Source: Micromonospora olivasterospora (GTDB lineage Bacteria > Actinomycetota > Actinomycetes > Mycobacteriales > Micromonosporaceae). Taken from it: 64,000 bases of DNA. The stretch spans positions 1 to 64,000 of the forward strand of contig NZ_VLKE01000001.1 of assembly GCF_007830265.1 (NCBI RefSeq), in the 5' to 3' direction. The translations under genes and the position numbers were made by a program. The notes below the pieces were generated by a model, which worked only from the letters and a program-made list of their open reading frames with translations, searched no databases and was not told where the DNA came from. Within the stretch, counting starts at the first letter, position 1. Each line of letters starts with the position of its first letter. Positions 8,941 through 15,911 of this stretch are shown here, one piece after another.

Positions 8941-10986
8941 CGAGGACACCACCGGCGGCGGTGTGGCAGCACCGGCGGGAGCCTGCCCGACGTGCGCGTC
9001 CGACTCCGCGGCCCCTGCCTCAACCCGGCCAACCCGGCCACTCAACCCTCCGGTGTCCCCCACGGTCGACGGGGCAGGAGCAGACGATCCGTCACCTTCC
9101 ACCACCGGATCGGACGGCTGCCTGCCCGGGGCGGAGCCGGCCGAGTCGGCCGGGTCGGTAGAGGTGGCTCGCATCGCCTGGGACGGACTGCGCGGCGTGC
9201 TGGTAGAGGCGAGCAGGAACCCGCTGGTGTCGGCGCCCGTCGTGGTGATCGGCCGCGGGTGGCGGGCGGCCTGGCCGAGGAGATCGGTGATGGTGGCGGG
9301 TCGCCCGTCCCCGTCGAACGCGGCCACCCGGGTGCTGGATGCGAACAGGTGTCGCAGCCACGGATCACGTATCGGGTCGTCCGGCTCGGGCCGGTCGGCG
9401 GCGCCGGGCAGCAGAGGGTCCCGCACCCGGATCCTCGGCGGCCCGGACTCCTGCGGCTGGCTGTGGAGGGCGAACACGTGTTGGGGCTCGTTCGGTGGCG
9501 CGGCCCTGACCACGACCATCGACCCCGGCACCGCCCGCAACGCGGCCAGCACGTCCTCTCCCGCGACCCCGTCCGGATGGGCGACACGCTCGGGCACCGT
9601 GTCGAGGATCTCCATCAGTTGCGGCCAGCCCATGGTGGGCGCGAGCCGGCCGTCCGGCCCGATGATCCGGTCGTCGAACACCACCCGGTTGCCCAGCCGC
9701 TTGTACACGGTTTGGAACACATCGAGCGTGGCCGCCACGCACCACCACAGGTCACCGCTGCTGCCGGGACGCACCTGCTTCCCAGCCGCCCAGTCGGCGG
9801 CCCGCTGCCCGGACCCGAACGGCGCGACAGCCTGCCCAGTTGCCGCGACAGCCTGCCCAGTTGCCGGGACAGCCTGCCCAGTTGCCGCGACAGCCGGCTC
9901 GCCGCGTCCGACCGGGTCACCACCGACCGGTTCGTGCAGGGAGGACATGTTACTGAACGAATCCCTGTCGCCGGCATCGCGCCCGACCGGGTCGCCGCTG
10001 ATCAACGCGTTCCGTGAAGAGGCGTCCCTGAACGGGTCCGTGTCCCTGAATTCGCGCTTGGCCGCTTCACCGTTGTCCGACTCGTTCAGCGACGGGACGC
10101 CAATGACCGAATCCCCGTCGATGAAGTCGCGTGTGACCGGGTCGCGGCTGATCGGCTCGTCCAGTGAGGAGAGGTCACTGACCGTGAAGGTGTCGTCGGA
10201 CCTGCCATCGCGGCTGAACATGTCGTCGCCGGAGACGGACATGTCACTGACCGTGAAGGTGTCCGCGGGCCTGCCATCGCGGCTGAAGATGCTGGAAACG
10301 GACGTGTCACTGACCGACGTCCTGTCGCTGATGTGGTCGTGGTTCGGCGTGCCGTCGGTGCGGGGGGCAACACCACCCGGCACCGCACCACGGGCGCCGG
10401 CCGCATCCGGCGTGCCCGGCGTGCCCGGCGTGCCTGGCGTGCTGGGGGTGGCGGGCGTGGCGTTGCCGGTGGCCTGGGCGAGTACCTGGTGGTATCCGTT
10501 GACCCAGTCCTGTCGGAAGGATCCGGCGAGGGTGTCGTGGCTGGCCGGTTCGACGCCGTACTTGCGGGCCAGGGCGGTGAACTGGGTTTCCGCCTGGCTG
10601 GTCGCTGCCGCGGTGTGCTGCTCGGGAGTCACCGGCAGCGTCGGCAGGTCGGTACGCCGGTGTGCCGGGGTGTCCGTGCCGGATGCGGTGGTGTCCGGTG
10701 CGGTGGTGTCGGGGATGGTCGCGGCCGTGACCCGGGCGGGCAGGTCGGTGACCGCCTGCCGGACCACGTCCGCCACGGCGTTGACCTGCGCGGCGTCGGG
10801 CCTGACCACCGCAGCCGACGGCACGGTGGGCGGCACGGTCAGTGGTGCGGTCAGTGGTGCGGCGGGTAGTGGGGTGGCGCCGAGGATCGCGTCGAGGCTC
10901 CGCTCCACGTGGGCCCGCACATCCCGCTCGACCGCGGCGCGCACAGCATCCGACGGTGGCGCCGCCGCCCCGGCGCCCCCCGGCAC
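1990..10986 (-). CDS. Giant WD40 beta-propeller array with papain-like domain (main part of split gene)
   Basis: This 2998-residue reading frame follows the N-terminal ORF by a one-base frame change inside a G6 run at about 10,980, so it is probably not an independent gene. In order it has an Ala/Pro/Thr-rich segment, GTP repeats, acidic SRDGR..DTFTVSD repeats and GQAVAAT repeats. A papain-like region follows at about residues 395-540, with Cys in DLWWC, His in QHVFALH and Asp in VRDP. Seven WD40 blocks come next. Block 1 has eight units and blocks 2-7 have seven each, with 42 residues per unit carrying GH and WD dipeptides. Blocks are separated by a roughly 75-residue linker containing LPDGAAGLAGLPAVPGG and GQAPAGAATPP. 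Each block should fold as one propeller. Known: WD40 propellers are interaction platforms, and papain-fold domains occur in secreted polymorphic toxins. Inferred: a secreted or surface giant interaction or toxin protein. The frame stops early at 1990 through a one-base loss. Confidence 0.75.
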   Translation of the reverse strand: MPGGAGAAAPPSDAVRAAVERDVRAHVERSLDAILGATPLPAAPLTAPLTVPPTVPSAAVVRPDAAQVNAVADVVRQAVTDLPARVTAATIPDTTAPDTTASGTDTPAHRRTDLPTLPVTPEQHTAAATSQAETQFTALARKYGVEPASHDTLAGSFRQDWVNGYHQVLAQATGNATPATPSTPGTPGTPGTPDAAGARGAVPGGVAPRTDGTPNHDHISDRTSVSDTSVSSIFSRDGRPADTFTVSDMSVSGDDMFSRDGRSDDTFTVSDLSSLDEPISRDPVTRDFIDGDSVIGVPSLNESDNGEAAKREFRDTDPFRDASSRNALISGDPVGRDAGDRDSFSNMSSLHEPVGGDPVGRGEPAVAATGQAVPATGQAVAATGQAVAPFGSGQRAADWAAGKQVRPGSSGDLWWCVAATLDVFQTVYKRLGNRVVFDDRIIGPDGRLAPTMGWPQLMEILDTVPERVAHPDGVAGEDVLAALRAVPGSMVVVRAAPPNEPQHVFALHSQPQESGPPRIRVRDPLLPGAADRPEPDDPIRDPWLRHLFASSTRVAAFDGDGRPATITDLLGQAARHPRPITTTGADTSGFLLASTSTPRSPSQAMRATSTDPADSAGSAPGRQPSDPVVEGDGSSAPAPSTVGDTGGLSGRVGRVEAGAAESDAHVGQAPAGAATPPPVVSSQLLTGHAGTVYASTSWQEASGRRLLASVSGDETVRVWDAADGRLLRTLEGHTGPVFAVTSWQEESGRRLLASASRDRTVRIWDAADGRLLQTLDGHTGWVWAVTSWQEGPGRRLLASASGDRTVRIWDAADGRLVQTLEGHTGTLFAVTSWQTGPDEWLLASASMDRTVRIWDAADGRLVQTLDGHTGPVWAVTSWQEESGRRMLASASADRTVRIWDAADGRLVRTLEAHTGPVWAVTSWQAGPGRRMLASASADRTVRIWDAADGRLVQTLEGHTGPVWAVTSWQAGQDEWLVASASEDQTVRIWDAADGRLLQTLEGHTDAVSTVTSWPAEPGRRMLASASEDRTVRLWSLPDGAAGLAAGLPAVPGGRVAAGNDPGPVSATSVGELSGRVGQGEAAAAELDAHVGQAPAGAATPPPAVVSPQLLTGHTGAVWAVTSWQEQSGQRLVASAGMDRTVRISDAADGRLVGTLEGHTGPVRAVTSWQEESGRRLLASTSTDRSVRIWDAADGRLVGTLEGHTGPVSAVTSWQEESGQRLLASASGDETVRIWDAADGRLLQTLAGHTDEVSAVTSWQEASGRRLLASASGDETVRIWDAADGRLLQTLAGHTDEVSAVTSWQEASGRRLLASASDDETVRIWDAADGRLLQTLEDHTGAVWAVTSWQEASGRRLLASAGTDGTVRIWDAADGRLLRTLEGHTRAVFAVTSWPAGPGRRMLASASHDRTVRLWTLPDGAAGLAGLPAVPGGRVAAGNDPEPVPATSVGALSGRIGQGEAATAESDVHVGQAPAGAATPPPAVVSPQLLTGHTGAVWAVTSWQEESGRRLLASASTDRSVRIWDAADGRLVGTLEGHTGTVSAVTSWQEASGRRMLASAGADRSVRIWDAADGRLVGTLEGHTGTVSAVTSWQEGAGRRLLASAGADRSVRIWDAADGRLVGTLEGHTGTVWAVTSWQEGAGRRLLASAGADRSVRIWDAADGRLVGTLEGHTGTVRAVTSWQEASGRRLLASAGEDRSVRIWDAADGRLVGTLEGHTDPVWAVTSWQEASGRRLLASAGTDGTVRIWDAADGRLLRTLEGHTGAVFAVTSWPAGPGRRMLASASHDRTVRLWTLPDGAAGLAGLPAVPGGRVAAGNDPEPVPATSVGALSGRIGQGEAATAESDVHVGQAPAGAATPPPAVVSPQLLTGHTGAVWAVTSWQEESGRRLLASASTDRSVRIWDAADGRLVGTLEGHTGTVSAVTSWQEASGRRMLASAGADRSVRIWDAADGRLVGTLEGHTGTVSAVTSWQEGAGRRLLASAGADRSVRIWDAADGRLVGTLEGHTGTVWAVTSWQEGAGRRLLASAGADRSVRIWDAADGRLVGTLEGHTGTVRAVTSWQEASGRRLLASAGEDRSVRIWDAADGRLLRTLEGHTGPVWAVTSWQEASGRRLLASTSGDRTVRIWDAADGRLLRTLEGHTGPVLEVTSWPAGPGRRMLASASHDRTVRLWTLPDGAAGLAGLPAVPGGRVAAGNDPEPVPATSVGALSGRIGQGEAATAESDAHVGQAPAGAATPPAVSPRLLTGHTEWVRAVTSWQEESGRRLLASAGMDRTVRIWDAADGRLIRTLEDHTGPVRAVTSWQEESGRRLLASAGTDGTVRIWDAADGRLIGTLAGHTGPVLAVTSWQEESGRRLLASASGDETVRIWDAADGRLLQTLAGHTDEVLAVTSWQEASGRRLLASASDDETVRIWDAADGRLLQTLAGHTGPVSAVTSWQEASGRRLLASAGEDRTVRIWDAADGSLLRTLEGHTDPVWAVTSWQEGAGRRLLASTSGDRTVRIWDAANGRLLRTLEGHTGPVLEVTSWPAGPGRRMLASASHDRTVRLWTLPDGAAGLAGLPAAPGGRAAAGNNPAPVSATSVGELSGRIGQGEAATAESDAHVGQAPAGAATPPAVSPRLLTGHTEWVRAVTSWQEESGRRLLASAGMDRTVRIWDAADGRLIRTLEDHTGPVRAVTSWQEESGRRLLASAGTDGTVRIWDAADGRLIGTLAGHTGTVLAVTSWQEESGRRLLASASGDETVRIWDAADGRLLQTLAGHTDEVLAVTSWQDESGRRLLASASDDETVRIWDAADGRLLQTLAGHTGPVSAVTSWQEASGRRLLASASDDETVRIWDAADGSLLRTLEGHTDPVWAVTSWQEGAGRRLLASTSGDRTVRIWDAANGRLLRTLEGHTRAVRGVTSWPAGPGRRMLASASHDRTVRLWTLPDGAAGLAGLPAVPGGRAAAGNNPAPVSATSVGALSGRIGQGEAATAESDAHVGQAPAGAATPPAVSRGC
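9826..9900 (-). repeat. Three tandem 21-bp units encoding GQAVAAT
   Basis: The plus-strand text CAGCCTGCCCAGTTGCCG recurs every 21 bp. On the minus strand it encodes tandem heptads GQAVPAT/GQAVAAT. It lies in the linker just before the papain-like domain and is probably a flexible spacer. Confidence 0.8.
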
Positions 10987-12707
10987 GCCAGCGCCCCTGG
11001 CGGGATGACGCCGCCTGGCGGGACGACGCCGCCTGGCAGGGGGACGGTCGCCGGTGTGCCCGTGGTGAAGTACTGGTCGAGGTGATGCTGGACGGCCAGG
11101 TGCGCGATCGAACGCAACGCCTGCCGGTCGAACTCCCCGGGCAGCGCCGCGACGACCTGCTCCGGGCGTACCGCCGCCGGGATCTGCCCGCCCGCCGGGA
11201 CCTGCCCCGCGAGGGTTTCGGTGACCTGGGCGACCGCCCGGTCCCGGACACCGAACAGGAACTGGTCGGTCAGGGCGGTGGCGGGCAGACCGACCTGAGA
11301 CAGGAAAACAGGGACGGCCGGATCACCCTGCCGGGCGTCGGCCCACTCGGTGAACACCTGCTCGACCGGCACGGGCAGCCCGGCCAGGAACTGCCGCGCC
11401 TGCCCCGTCCCGGCCAACAACCCGCCATAGCGGTCCGCCAGTTCCTGCTGGAACCCATGCCACTGCTCCACCACCGGCGCACCGGCGAGCGCGACCCACT
11501 GCGGCACCGGCGCAGCCGGCATCGACCACGACGGCACCGACCACGACGGCACGGACAGATCCAGCTTCGGCGCGGGCAGGTCCAGCGCCGGCGCGGGCAG
11601 ATTCGACGCCGGCAGCAGCGGCACGGGCGGGGGCGGCGGGGCCTGCCCGCCGGTCACCACAGGCTTCGGATCGTCGACCCCAGCCTCGTACCCCGCGGAC
11701 GTGTCCAACCCCACCGGTGTCGGCCCCACCGGCAGGACCGGCCTACCGTCCGACGTGAGACCGATGTGAGGCACCCGCACCCGGGGCTGCACCACGGCGC
11801 GACTCACGACCAGCCCGAGCCCGCTCGCGGCCGCCCCGCCTGCCCCCGAAATCGCCCCGGACAGAAGATCCGCACCAAGATTACCGGGGTCCCAGTACCC
11901 ATCGACCATCAAGCTGGCACCGATACCGAACAGCCCCTCCCCGAGGGTCTCCGTCACCGGCCGCGTCAGCACATCGGTCAGCAGATGCTTGGTGGTGTCC
12001 GACACGGCGAGCTTGCCGACCGCGCCCGCGACAACGCCAGCGGCCCTGCCCAACGCCGGCCCGCCCACCGTGCCGAGGAACGCCGCCGCCCCCGCGAACG
12101 CCGCCTGCTTACCGACCGTCGACCAGTTCACCCCCGGCTGCAGACCATCGGTCATCATCGACACCTCGGCCAGCAACGCAGAACCCGGCATGAACAACAT
12201 CTGCATAGCCGTGCCACTCGCCGCCGACCGCACCAACGCCGAACGCAGAATCGCCTGAATGATCGTCCGCGTCTGCGCGACGTGCGCCGCCGCCCCCACC
12301 GGATTCCAGAACCACATCGCCGCGGCGACAGCGAACTCGGCAATCATGAAGTTGAACATGGCCAACGCCGTACGCTTGCCGACCTCCGTCTCCACGAAGA
12401 ACTTCTTCTCCGCCTCGACCACGGCGAGCATCAGGTCGGCCGTCTCGGCCATCTTCCTCACAAACGGAGCGGTCTGCGCCACGAACCGGTCGAAGGCCTC
12501 ACCCTCCCCCGCCTGCCGGACCGCCCTGATCGTCTGCTCCAGCAACGGACCCAGCACCGTACGCACCCGACCCGCCAGCGTTCCCAGCGTGCCGATGTCA
12601 TCCCGCAACAACGGCAGCTCCGCCCGGGACACCCTCATCCCGGTGAACGCTTCCAAAGCCCGCAACGCGCTCTCGCTGAGCTCAAGGGTCGGACCGGCGG
12701 CGGCCAA
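10851..12707 (-). CDS. N-terminal WXG100/CpnT-like domain of the giant WD40 protein (5' part of split gene)
   Basis: The ORF has 618 codons with a TTG start preceded by GGAGGG at 12 bases spacing; an in-frame stop lies further upstream. Residues 5-240 are a helical domain (LELSESALRALEAFTG start, ETADLMLAVVEAEKKFF, FWNPVG, then glycine/alanine-rich hydrophobic helices). It resembles the WXG100-like N-terminal domain of CpnT-type and polymorphic-toxin proteins exported by type VII secretion. A Pro/Ala-rich tail follows (PAPALDLPAPKLDLSVPSW and similar). After about residue 575 the frame reads nonsense, whereas the other frame reads PGGAGAAAPPSDAVRAAV, so the intact protein should continue into the 1990-10986 frame. 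The shift lies at a run of six G. Family assignment rests on pattern memory, not on a search. No ESX components are in this window. Confidence 0.6.
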   Translation of the reverse strand: MAAAGPTLELSESALRALEAFTGMRVSRAELPLLRDDIGTLGTLAGRVRTVLGPLLEQTIRAVRQAGEGEAFDRFVAQTAPFVRKMAETADLMLAVVEAEKKFFVETEVGKRTALAMFNFMIAEFAVAAAMWFWNPVGAAAHVAQTRTIIQAILRSALVRSAASGTAMQMLFMPGSALLAEVSMMTDGLQPGVNWSTVGKQAAFAGAAAFLGTVGGPALGRAAGVVAGAVGKLAVSDTTKHLLTDVLTRPVTETLGEGLFGIGASLMVDGYWDPGNLGADLLSGAISGAGGAAASGLGLVVSRAVVQPRVRVPHIGLTSDGRPVLPVGPTPVGLDTSAGYEAGVDDPKPVVTGGQAPPPPPVPLLPASNLPAPALDLPAPKLDLSVPSWSVPSWSMPAAPVPQWVALAGAPVVEQWHGFQQELADRYGGLLAGTGQARQFLAGLPVPVEQVFTEWADARQGDPAVPVFLSQVGLPATALTDQFLFGVRDRAVAQVTETLAGQVPAGGQIPAAVRPEQVVAALPGEFDRQALRSIAHLAVQHHLDQYFTTGTPATVPLPGGVVPPGGVIPPGALACRGAPGRRRHRRMLCAPRSSGMCGPTWSGASTRSSAPPHYPPHH

Positions 12708-12794
12708 CGCGCAACGCTTCCCTCCCGCCCCGAAACAGGGGCACCCAATGCGGATCAGTCAGCCACGTGCAAACCAGCCGCGCTGACCGCCGCT

Positions 12795-13093
12795 CATGTC
12801 CGGCACCAAAATTATGCCGGTCTCCTCCGTGTTGACCCCGACACGCTCTCCGACCGCGGTGCCCACGACATCCTGCTCACCATCACCGACGAAGCCGGCA
12901 TCACCGCCGACTTCACCGGCGGCCACGTCCTGCGCCACACCTTCGGCACCCGCCTGGTCCGCAAAGGCCACGACCATCGTCCTGGTCGCCGAGCTCATGG
13001 GACACGCACGCCTCGAAACCACCCGGGGCGTACAGCTTGCCCACCGACGCCGACCGCGAAGCCGCCATCAACAGCCTCCTCACCGACCGCTGA
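12795..13093 (+). pseudogene. Remnant of a tyrosine recombinase (phage-type integrase) C-terminus
   Basis: Across shifting frames the plus strand reads ITDEAGITADFTGGHVLRHT, FGTRLVRKGHD, then IVLVAELMGHARLETTRG, then YSLPTDADREAAINSLLTDR and a stop. HxLRHT, the second Arg/His box (LMGHA) and the expected catalytic Tyr (of YS) are the signatures of a tyrosine recombinase C-terminal domain. Frame changes lie near 12,976 (an extra C) and 13,030 (an extra G). There is no N-terminal or core-binding domain, so this is a dead fragment. A second recombinase remnant at 14.4-15.2 kb marks the whole interval as mobile-element debris. Confidence 0.75.
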
Positions 13094-13306
13094 CCAGCGG
13101 ATTCACCAGCCTATTGCCGTTTCCGGCGTATTCCGGTCGGCCCCCCTACCATCTCACGGCTGAACCGAAGCGCCGGTTCACGCTCGACCTGCGGCCTGAG
13201 GGAGACCACCCGGACCGGGCGCAGGTGGTGGTGGACCTGCCACGGGTGGGCGGCAATCCTGCACCGCATCGCCGTCGACGTCGACGAGCTGGCCCGCGCC
13301 CGCCGC

Positions 13307-13537
13307 GTGGCCGACCTGAAGAACGCGGCCGTCCTGCCTGACCGGCGTGCCGAGCGTCGCCGCCGGGCAGCCGAGCCGGAGCTGGACTTCCGCGAGTTCT
13401 GCCGCAGCAAACAACTGCCGGCATCCTCGACCCCACACCTCGAACGCGCCTGGGACGCCTGGCAGGCCGAACGACACCGACACGGCGAGACCGACACCCC
13501 ACCGTTCCAGGCGGACAACCCGTTCCGGCCACGCTGA
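13307..13537 (+). CDS. Small hypothetical charged protein
   Basis: 76 codons from a GTG. The same frame is open further upstream (reading RRWWWTCHGWAAILHRIAVD before the GTG), so the true start may be earlier or the gene may be a truncated remnant. The product is rich in Arg, Glu and Ala (DRRAERRRRAAEPELDFREF, then HLERAWDAWQAERHRH) with no signal peptide or membrane segment. I do not recognise the family. Its position between recombinase remnants suggests cargo or residue of an integrated element. No clear ribosome binding site is seen at the GTG. Confidence 0.35.
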   Translation: MADLKNAAVLPDRRAERRRRAAEPELDFREFCRSKQLPASSTPHLERAWDAWQAERHRHGETDTPPFQADNPFRPR

Positions 13538-13856
13538 GGCCCCCGATCACGGCGCGGCCAAAGCAAGACGTTCAGCGGACTAAACGCCATAGCGGTGTTC
13601 ATGACCCCCGCTCTTACCGGCACACCAACAGCAGGAGGCAGGCCGAGGACTGGCCCGAGACCGCGCAGCCCAGCGCCGGCCTGCCAGGGCGGGCCCGGTG
13701 ACCGGACGCCCTGGCCGAGGTTCGGCCACGGATGACGGCGGCCGGGGGCGTGCGCCGGTAGCCGCCGAGTCTGTCTGCCTGCGCCAACGCCACCCGCACC
13801 CGCCGCAGGCCCAAGGAGCCCGACGCGTGGCCTTGACGACCCCCTCGCTTCACACG
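13538..13856. other. Gap without a convincing gene
   Basis: About 320 bp after the small ORF. Minus-strand frames across it are open only because of base composition and have no recognisable protein. I see no RNA gene or repeat here before the hairpin at 13,857. Confidence 0.4.
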
Positions 13857-13893
13857 CTACCGCCCGGCTGGGTTTGATCCAGCCGGGCGGTAG
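13857..13893. terminator. Perfect 15-bp inverted repeat, terminator-like hairpin
   Basis: CTACCGCCCGGCTGG and CCAGCCGGGCGGTAG form a perfect 15-bp stem around the 7-base loop GTTTGAT. No strong U-run follows, which is common for actinomycete terminators. It sits about 40 bp upstream of the secreted-protein gene and probably insulates it from the mobile-element remnant. Confidence 0.6.
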
Positions 13894-13935
13894 TCTACCC
13901 AAGGCATCGAAATCGACGATTGCATGGAGGATGGG

Positions 13936-14262
13936 ATGGCGATTCGGCGGCGAAGTCTGCGGGTCACGGCTGGATGCGTCGCGGCGACGATGCTGGCGGC
14001 GGTGTTGGCGGTGGTCGGGTCCTCTGCTCCCGCGCAGGCTGCATGCACGACCAGCAGTTTCACCGTGGTTTGGGACTACGCGGGGATGTATACCGAGCCC
14101 AAGGAGTCAACCCTGTACGGCACCCGTCGTTATGGGCAGGTTGTGACGGGCCCAACAGGGAACACCGCCAACGGATGGACTCTGACTTATGACTGGTGGA
14201 ACGGCCTGCCGCTGTGGGCGTACATGAAGGATGCGTCGTTGCAGTATCGCGGCTGTTCTTGA
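13936..14262 (+). CDS. Small secreted SH3-like protein
   Basis: The ORF could begin at ATG 13,924, but the second ATG at 13,936 has GGAGG seven bases upstream and places the Arg-rich signal at the N-terminus, so I prefer it. The product is about 108 residues. It starts with a classic Sec signal peptide (MAIRRRSLR, hydrophobic stretch VAATMLAAVLAVVG, cleavage likely after SAPAQA). The mature part is about 70 residues with Trp/Gly/Tyr-rich strands (FTVVWDYAGMY, RRYGQVVTGP, WWNGLPLWAYMKDASL) and two Cys. The pattern resembles bacterial SH3-like cell-wall domains. Known: small secreted SH3-like proteins are frequent in actinomycetes and mostly uncharacterised. Function is unknown; wall or matrix binding is plausible. 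Confidence 0.75.
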   Translation: MAIRRRSLRVTAGCVAATMLAAVLAVVGSSAPAQAACTTSSFTVVWDYAGMYTEPKESTLYGTRRYGQVVTGPTGNTANGWTLTYDWWNGLPLWAYMKDASLQYRGCS

Positions 14263-14425
14263 ACGGGGCTCAGGGGGCGTCAGTCGGTAGACGGTCGAGG
14301 AAACGGCCTGGTCGGCCCGGCAGGCCGTTCCACGTCCCCCTCAAAGATCAAAGATTTGGCGGGCTGGGACAGCTACCCAAGCGCGGGGCCGTGGCTCCCG
14401 TGGGTTCAGCGAAACTGACGGTTCC

Positions 14426-15190
14426 TCACCGGGAACCCAAGGGGCCGTCGCTGCTCGGAAGCGTGGCTGCATCCTTGGGTTCGAGGGAACAGGCGATGGC
14501 GTGCCGCTCGGCTTCGGTCTTCAGGATCTGTCGGGCGGCGTTGGCGTAGCGGATGGCGGTCTTGTCATCGAGGCCGAACACGGCGGCCAGGTGCAGCGGG
14601 TCGGGGCCGTGGGTGAGGGCTTCTTCGAGTTGGCGGTCTACTCGTAGGCGTTCGAGGGTAGCGGCTAGCCCCTTCAATCGTTGCGCGGCACGCTCGTGCC
14701 CCGCGGCCCAGGCATCCTCGACATGGGTGCGATGAACATGGACATACCTCATAGTTGTGGCGATCCAGGAATGGCCGAGGACCTCCTGGATCGAGATCAG
14801 ATCAAGGCCGCCCTGATAGAGCCGCGAGGCCGCATAGTGGCGCAGCACGTGCGGAGTGAGCGTGTCCGCCCAGCCCGGCAAGTGCTTGGCGGCGGCCTCG
14901 GCCAGCCCCGCGCGCAGCGCGTCGTCACCGACCCGACGGCAGGTGCCGTCGGCGTGCTTACGCTCGGAGGGGAACAGTGGCGCGCCGGGCCGGACGTGGT
15001 CGTCGTCGAAGTGGCCCCACACGTCGGCGACGAACCAGGCGAGGGTCCGCCGCGCGTTGTTGATCAGCGGCACGATCCGCTCCCGCGGCCCGGAACCCCG
15101 CGCGCCCTGCCGTGACGCACATGCAACTTGCCGAGCCGCGCGGCGAAGGCGGACCGGTTGGCGGCGGCGGCCCTCGCGCCGTACGCGGCG
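14426..15190 (-). pseudogene. Tyrosine recombinase/integrase remnant, N-terminus lost and frameshifted
   Basis: The minus frame reads GSGPRERIVPLINNARRTLA, WFVADVWGHFDDDH, PGAPLFPSERK, then LTPHVLRHYAASRLYQGG, IQEVLGHSWIATTMRYVHVH. This is the catalytic domain of a XerC/TnpA-like tyrosine recombinase with HxLRH, LGH and a terminal Tyr box. The C-terminal tail (ALTHGPDPLHLAAVFGLDDK, TAIRYANAARQIL) resembles tails of transposon-type recombinases. Just upstream the sequence RLGKLHVRHG sits in a different frame, and one missing A near 15,108 would restore the usual HGKGARGSGPRER junction. The N-terminal SAM-like domain is absent. The part that survives looks conserved, so inactivation may be fairly recent. 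Confidence 0.75.
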
Positions 15191-15270
15191 TGGACGCTCT
15201 TCGCCACCGCGCTGAACGCCGCCGTCGTGGTGCTCAATCCCCAAGACTGAACCAACGGCGCGGGCCGCCG

Positions 15271-15840
15271 TCAACCGCCGAAGCTGAGGGCCTGCCGCAG
15301 TTCCGCGTCGAGGCTCTCGGCGTACTGCGGATCGGGTTCCGCCCCGGCGGCGCTGAGGACGGTGCTGAAGAAGCACCGGGCGGCGGCGGCGAGGATCACC
15401 TGGAATATCTCCGTGTCGTCGAGACCGTGACCGCGCAGGCCCGCGACGTCGGCCTCGGTGACGGAGGTCGCGTCGGCCGCGACCTTACCGGCGAACTCGA
15501 CCACCGCGACCTCCTGCGCGGAAAGGCCGGCGCTGCCGTGGTCCGACGCGATGGCGGCGACCGTCGCCGCGTCGAAGAACCTGTCGCGCAGCACCTTCCC
15601 GTGTGCCAGGCCGCAGTAGGAGGACCGCAGGGCCCGGGCCGCGGCGAGGGTCACCAACTCGTAGCGGCGCAACTCCATCCCGGCCCGCACCGCGCCGCCG
15701 AGCTGTTGCCATGCCGCGTACGCGGCGGGGCTGTGCGCGAACACCCTCGTGTAGTTGGGCAGGTAGCCCATCGCCCTCGTGTCCGCGTCGAACATCCGCT
15801 CGGCGTCCGGCGACTGCTCAGCGGGCTTGAGAAAGCTCAT
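15271..15840 (-). CDS. Carboxymuconolactone decarboxylase / AhpD-like protein
   Basis: 189 residues starting at an ATG with GGAGGAG eight bases upstream. The sequence MSFLKPAEQSPDAERMFDAD, then MGYLPNYTRVFAHSPAAY, RRYELVTLAAARALRSSYCG LAHG is typical of the CMD/AhpD fold. The family redox motif is usually CxxC..H. Here only one Cys (SSYCGLAHG) is present, so peroxidase activity through a CxxC pair is doubtful. Family members act as alkylhydroperoxidase-like or decarboxylase-like cytosolic enzymes. The gene is followed downstream by the dead integrase and preceded on the same strand by two redox/membrane genes, but a gap of about 70 bp leaves operon membership uncertain. Confidence 0.8.
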   Translation of the reverse strand: MSFLKPAEQSPDAERMFDADTRAMGYLPNYTRVFAHSPAAYAAWQQLGGAVRAGMELRRYELVTLAAARALRSSYCGLAHGKVLRDRFFDAATVAAIASDHGSAGLSAQEVAVVEFAGKVAADATSVTEADVAGLRGHGLDDTEIFQVILAAAARCFFSTVLSAAGAEPDPQYAESLDAELRQALSFGG

Positions 15841-15911
15841 CCGACTCCTCCATCGGCTCGACCGCAGAGACCGTACGCCGCCTGACCGCCGGAGACTGTC
15901 GGGAACCACGC

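Noticed and set aside
13857..13893. Hairpin considered as a tRNA arm or attachment site
   Set aside because: There is only one long stem, no cloverleaf and no CCA-end context; a terminator explains it better.
13111..13902. Minus-strand ORF of 263 codons
   Set aside because: Low-complexity Arg/Ala/Gly text spanning a recombinase remnant, a small plus-strand ORF and a hairpin; no motif or ribosome site.
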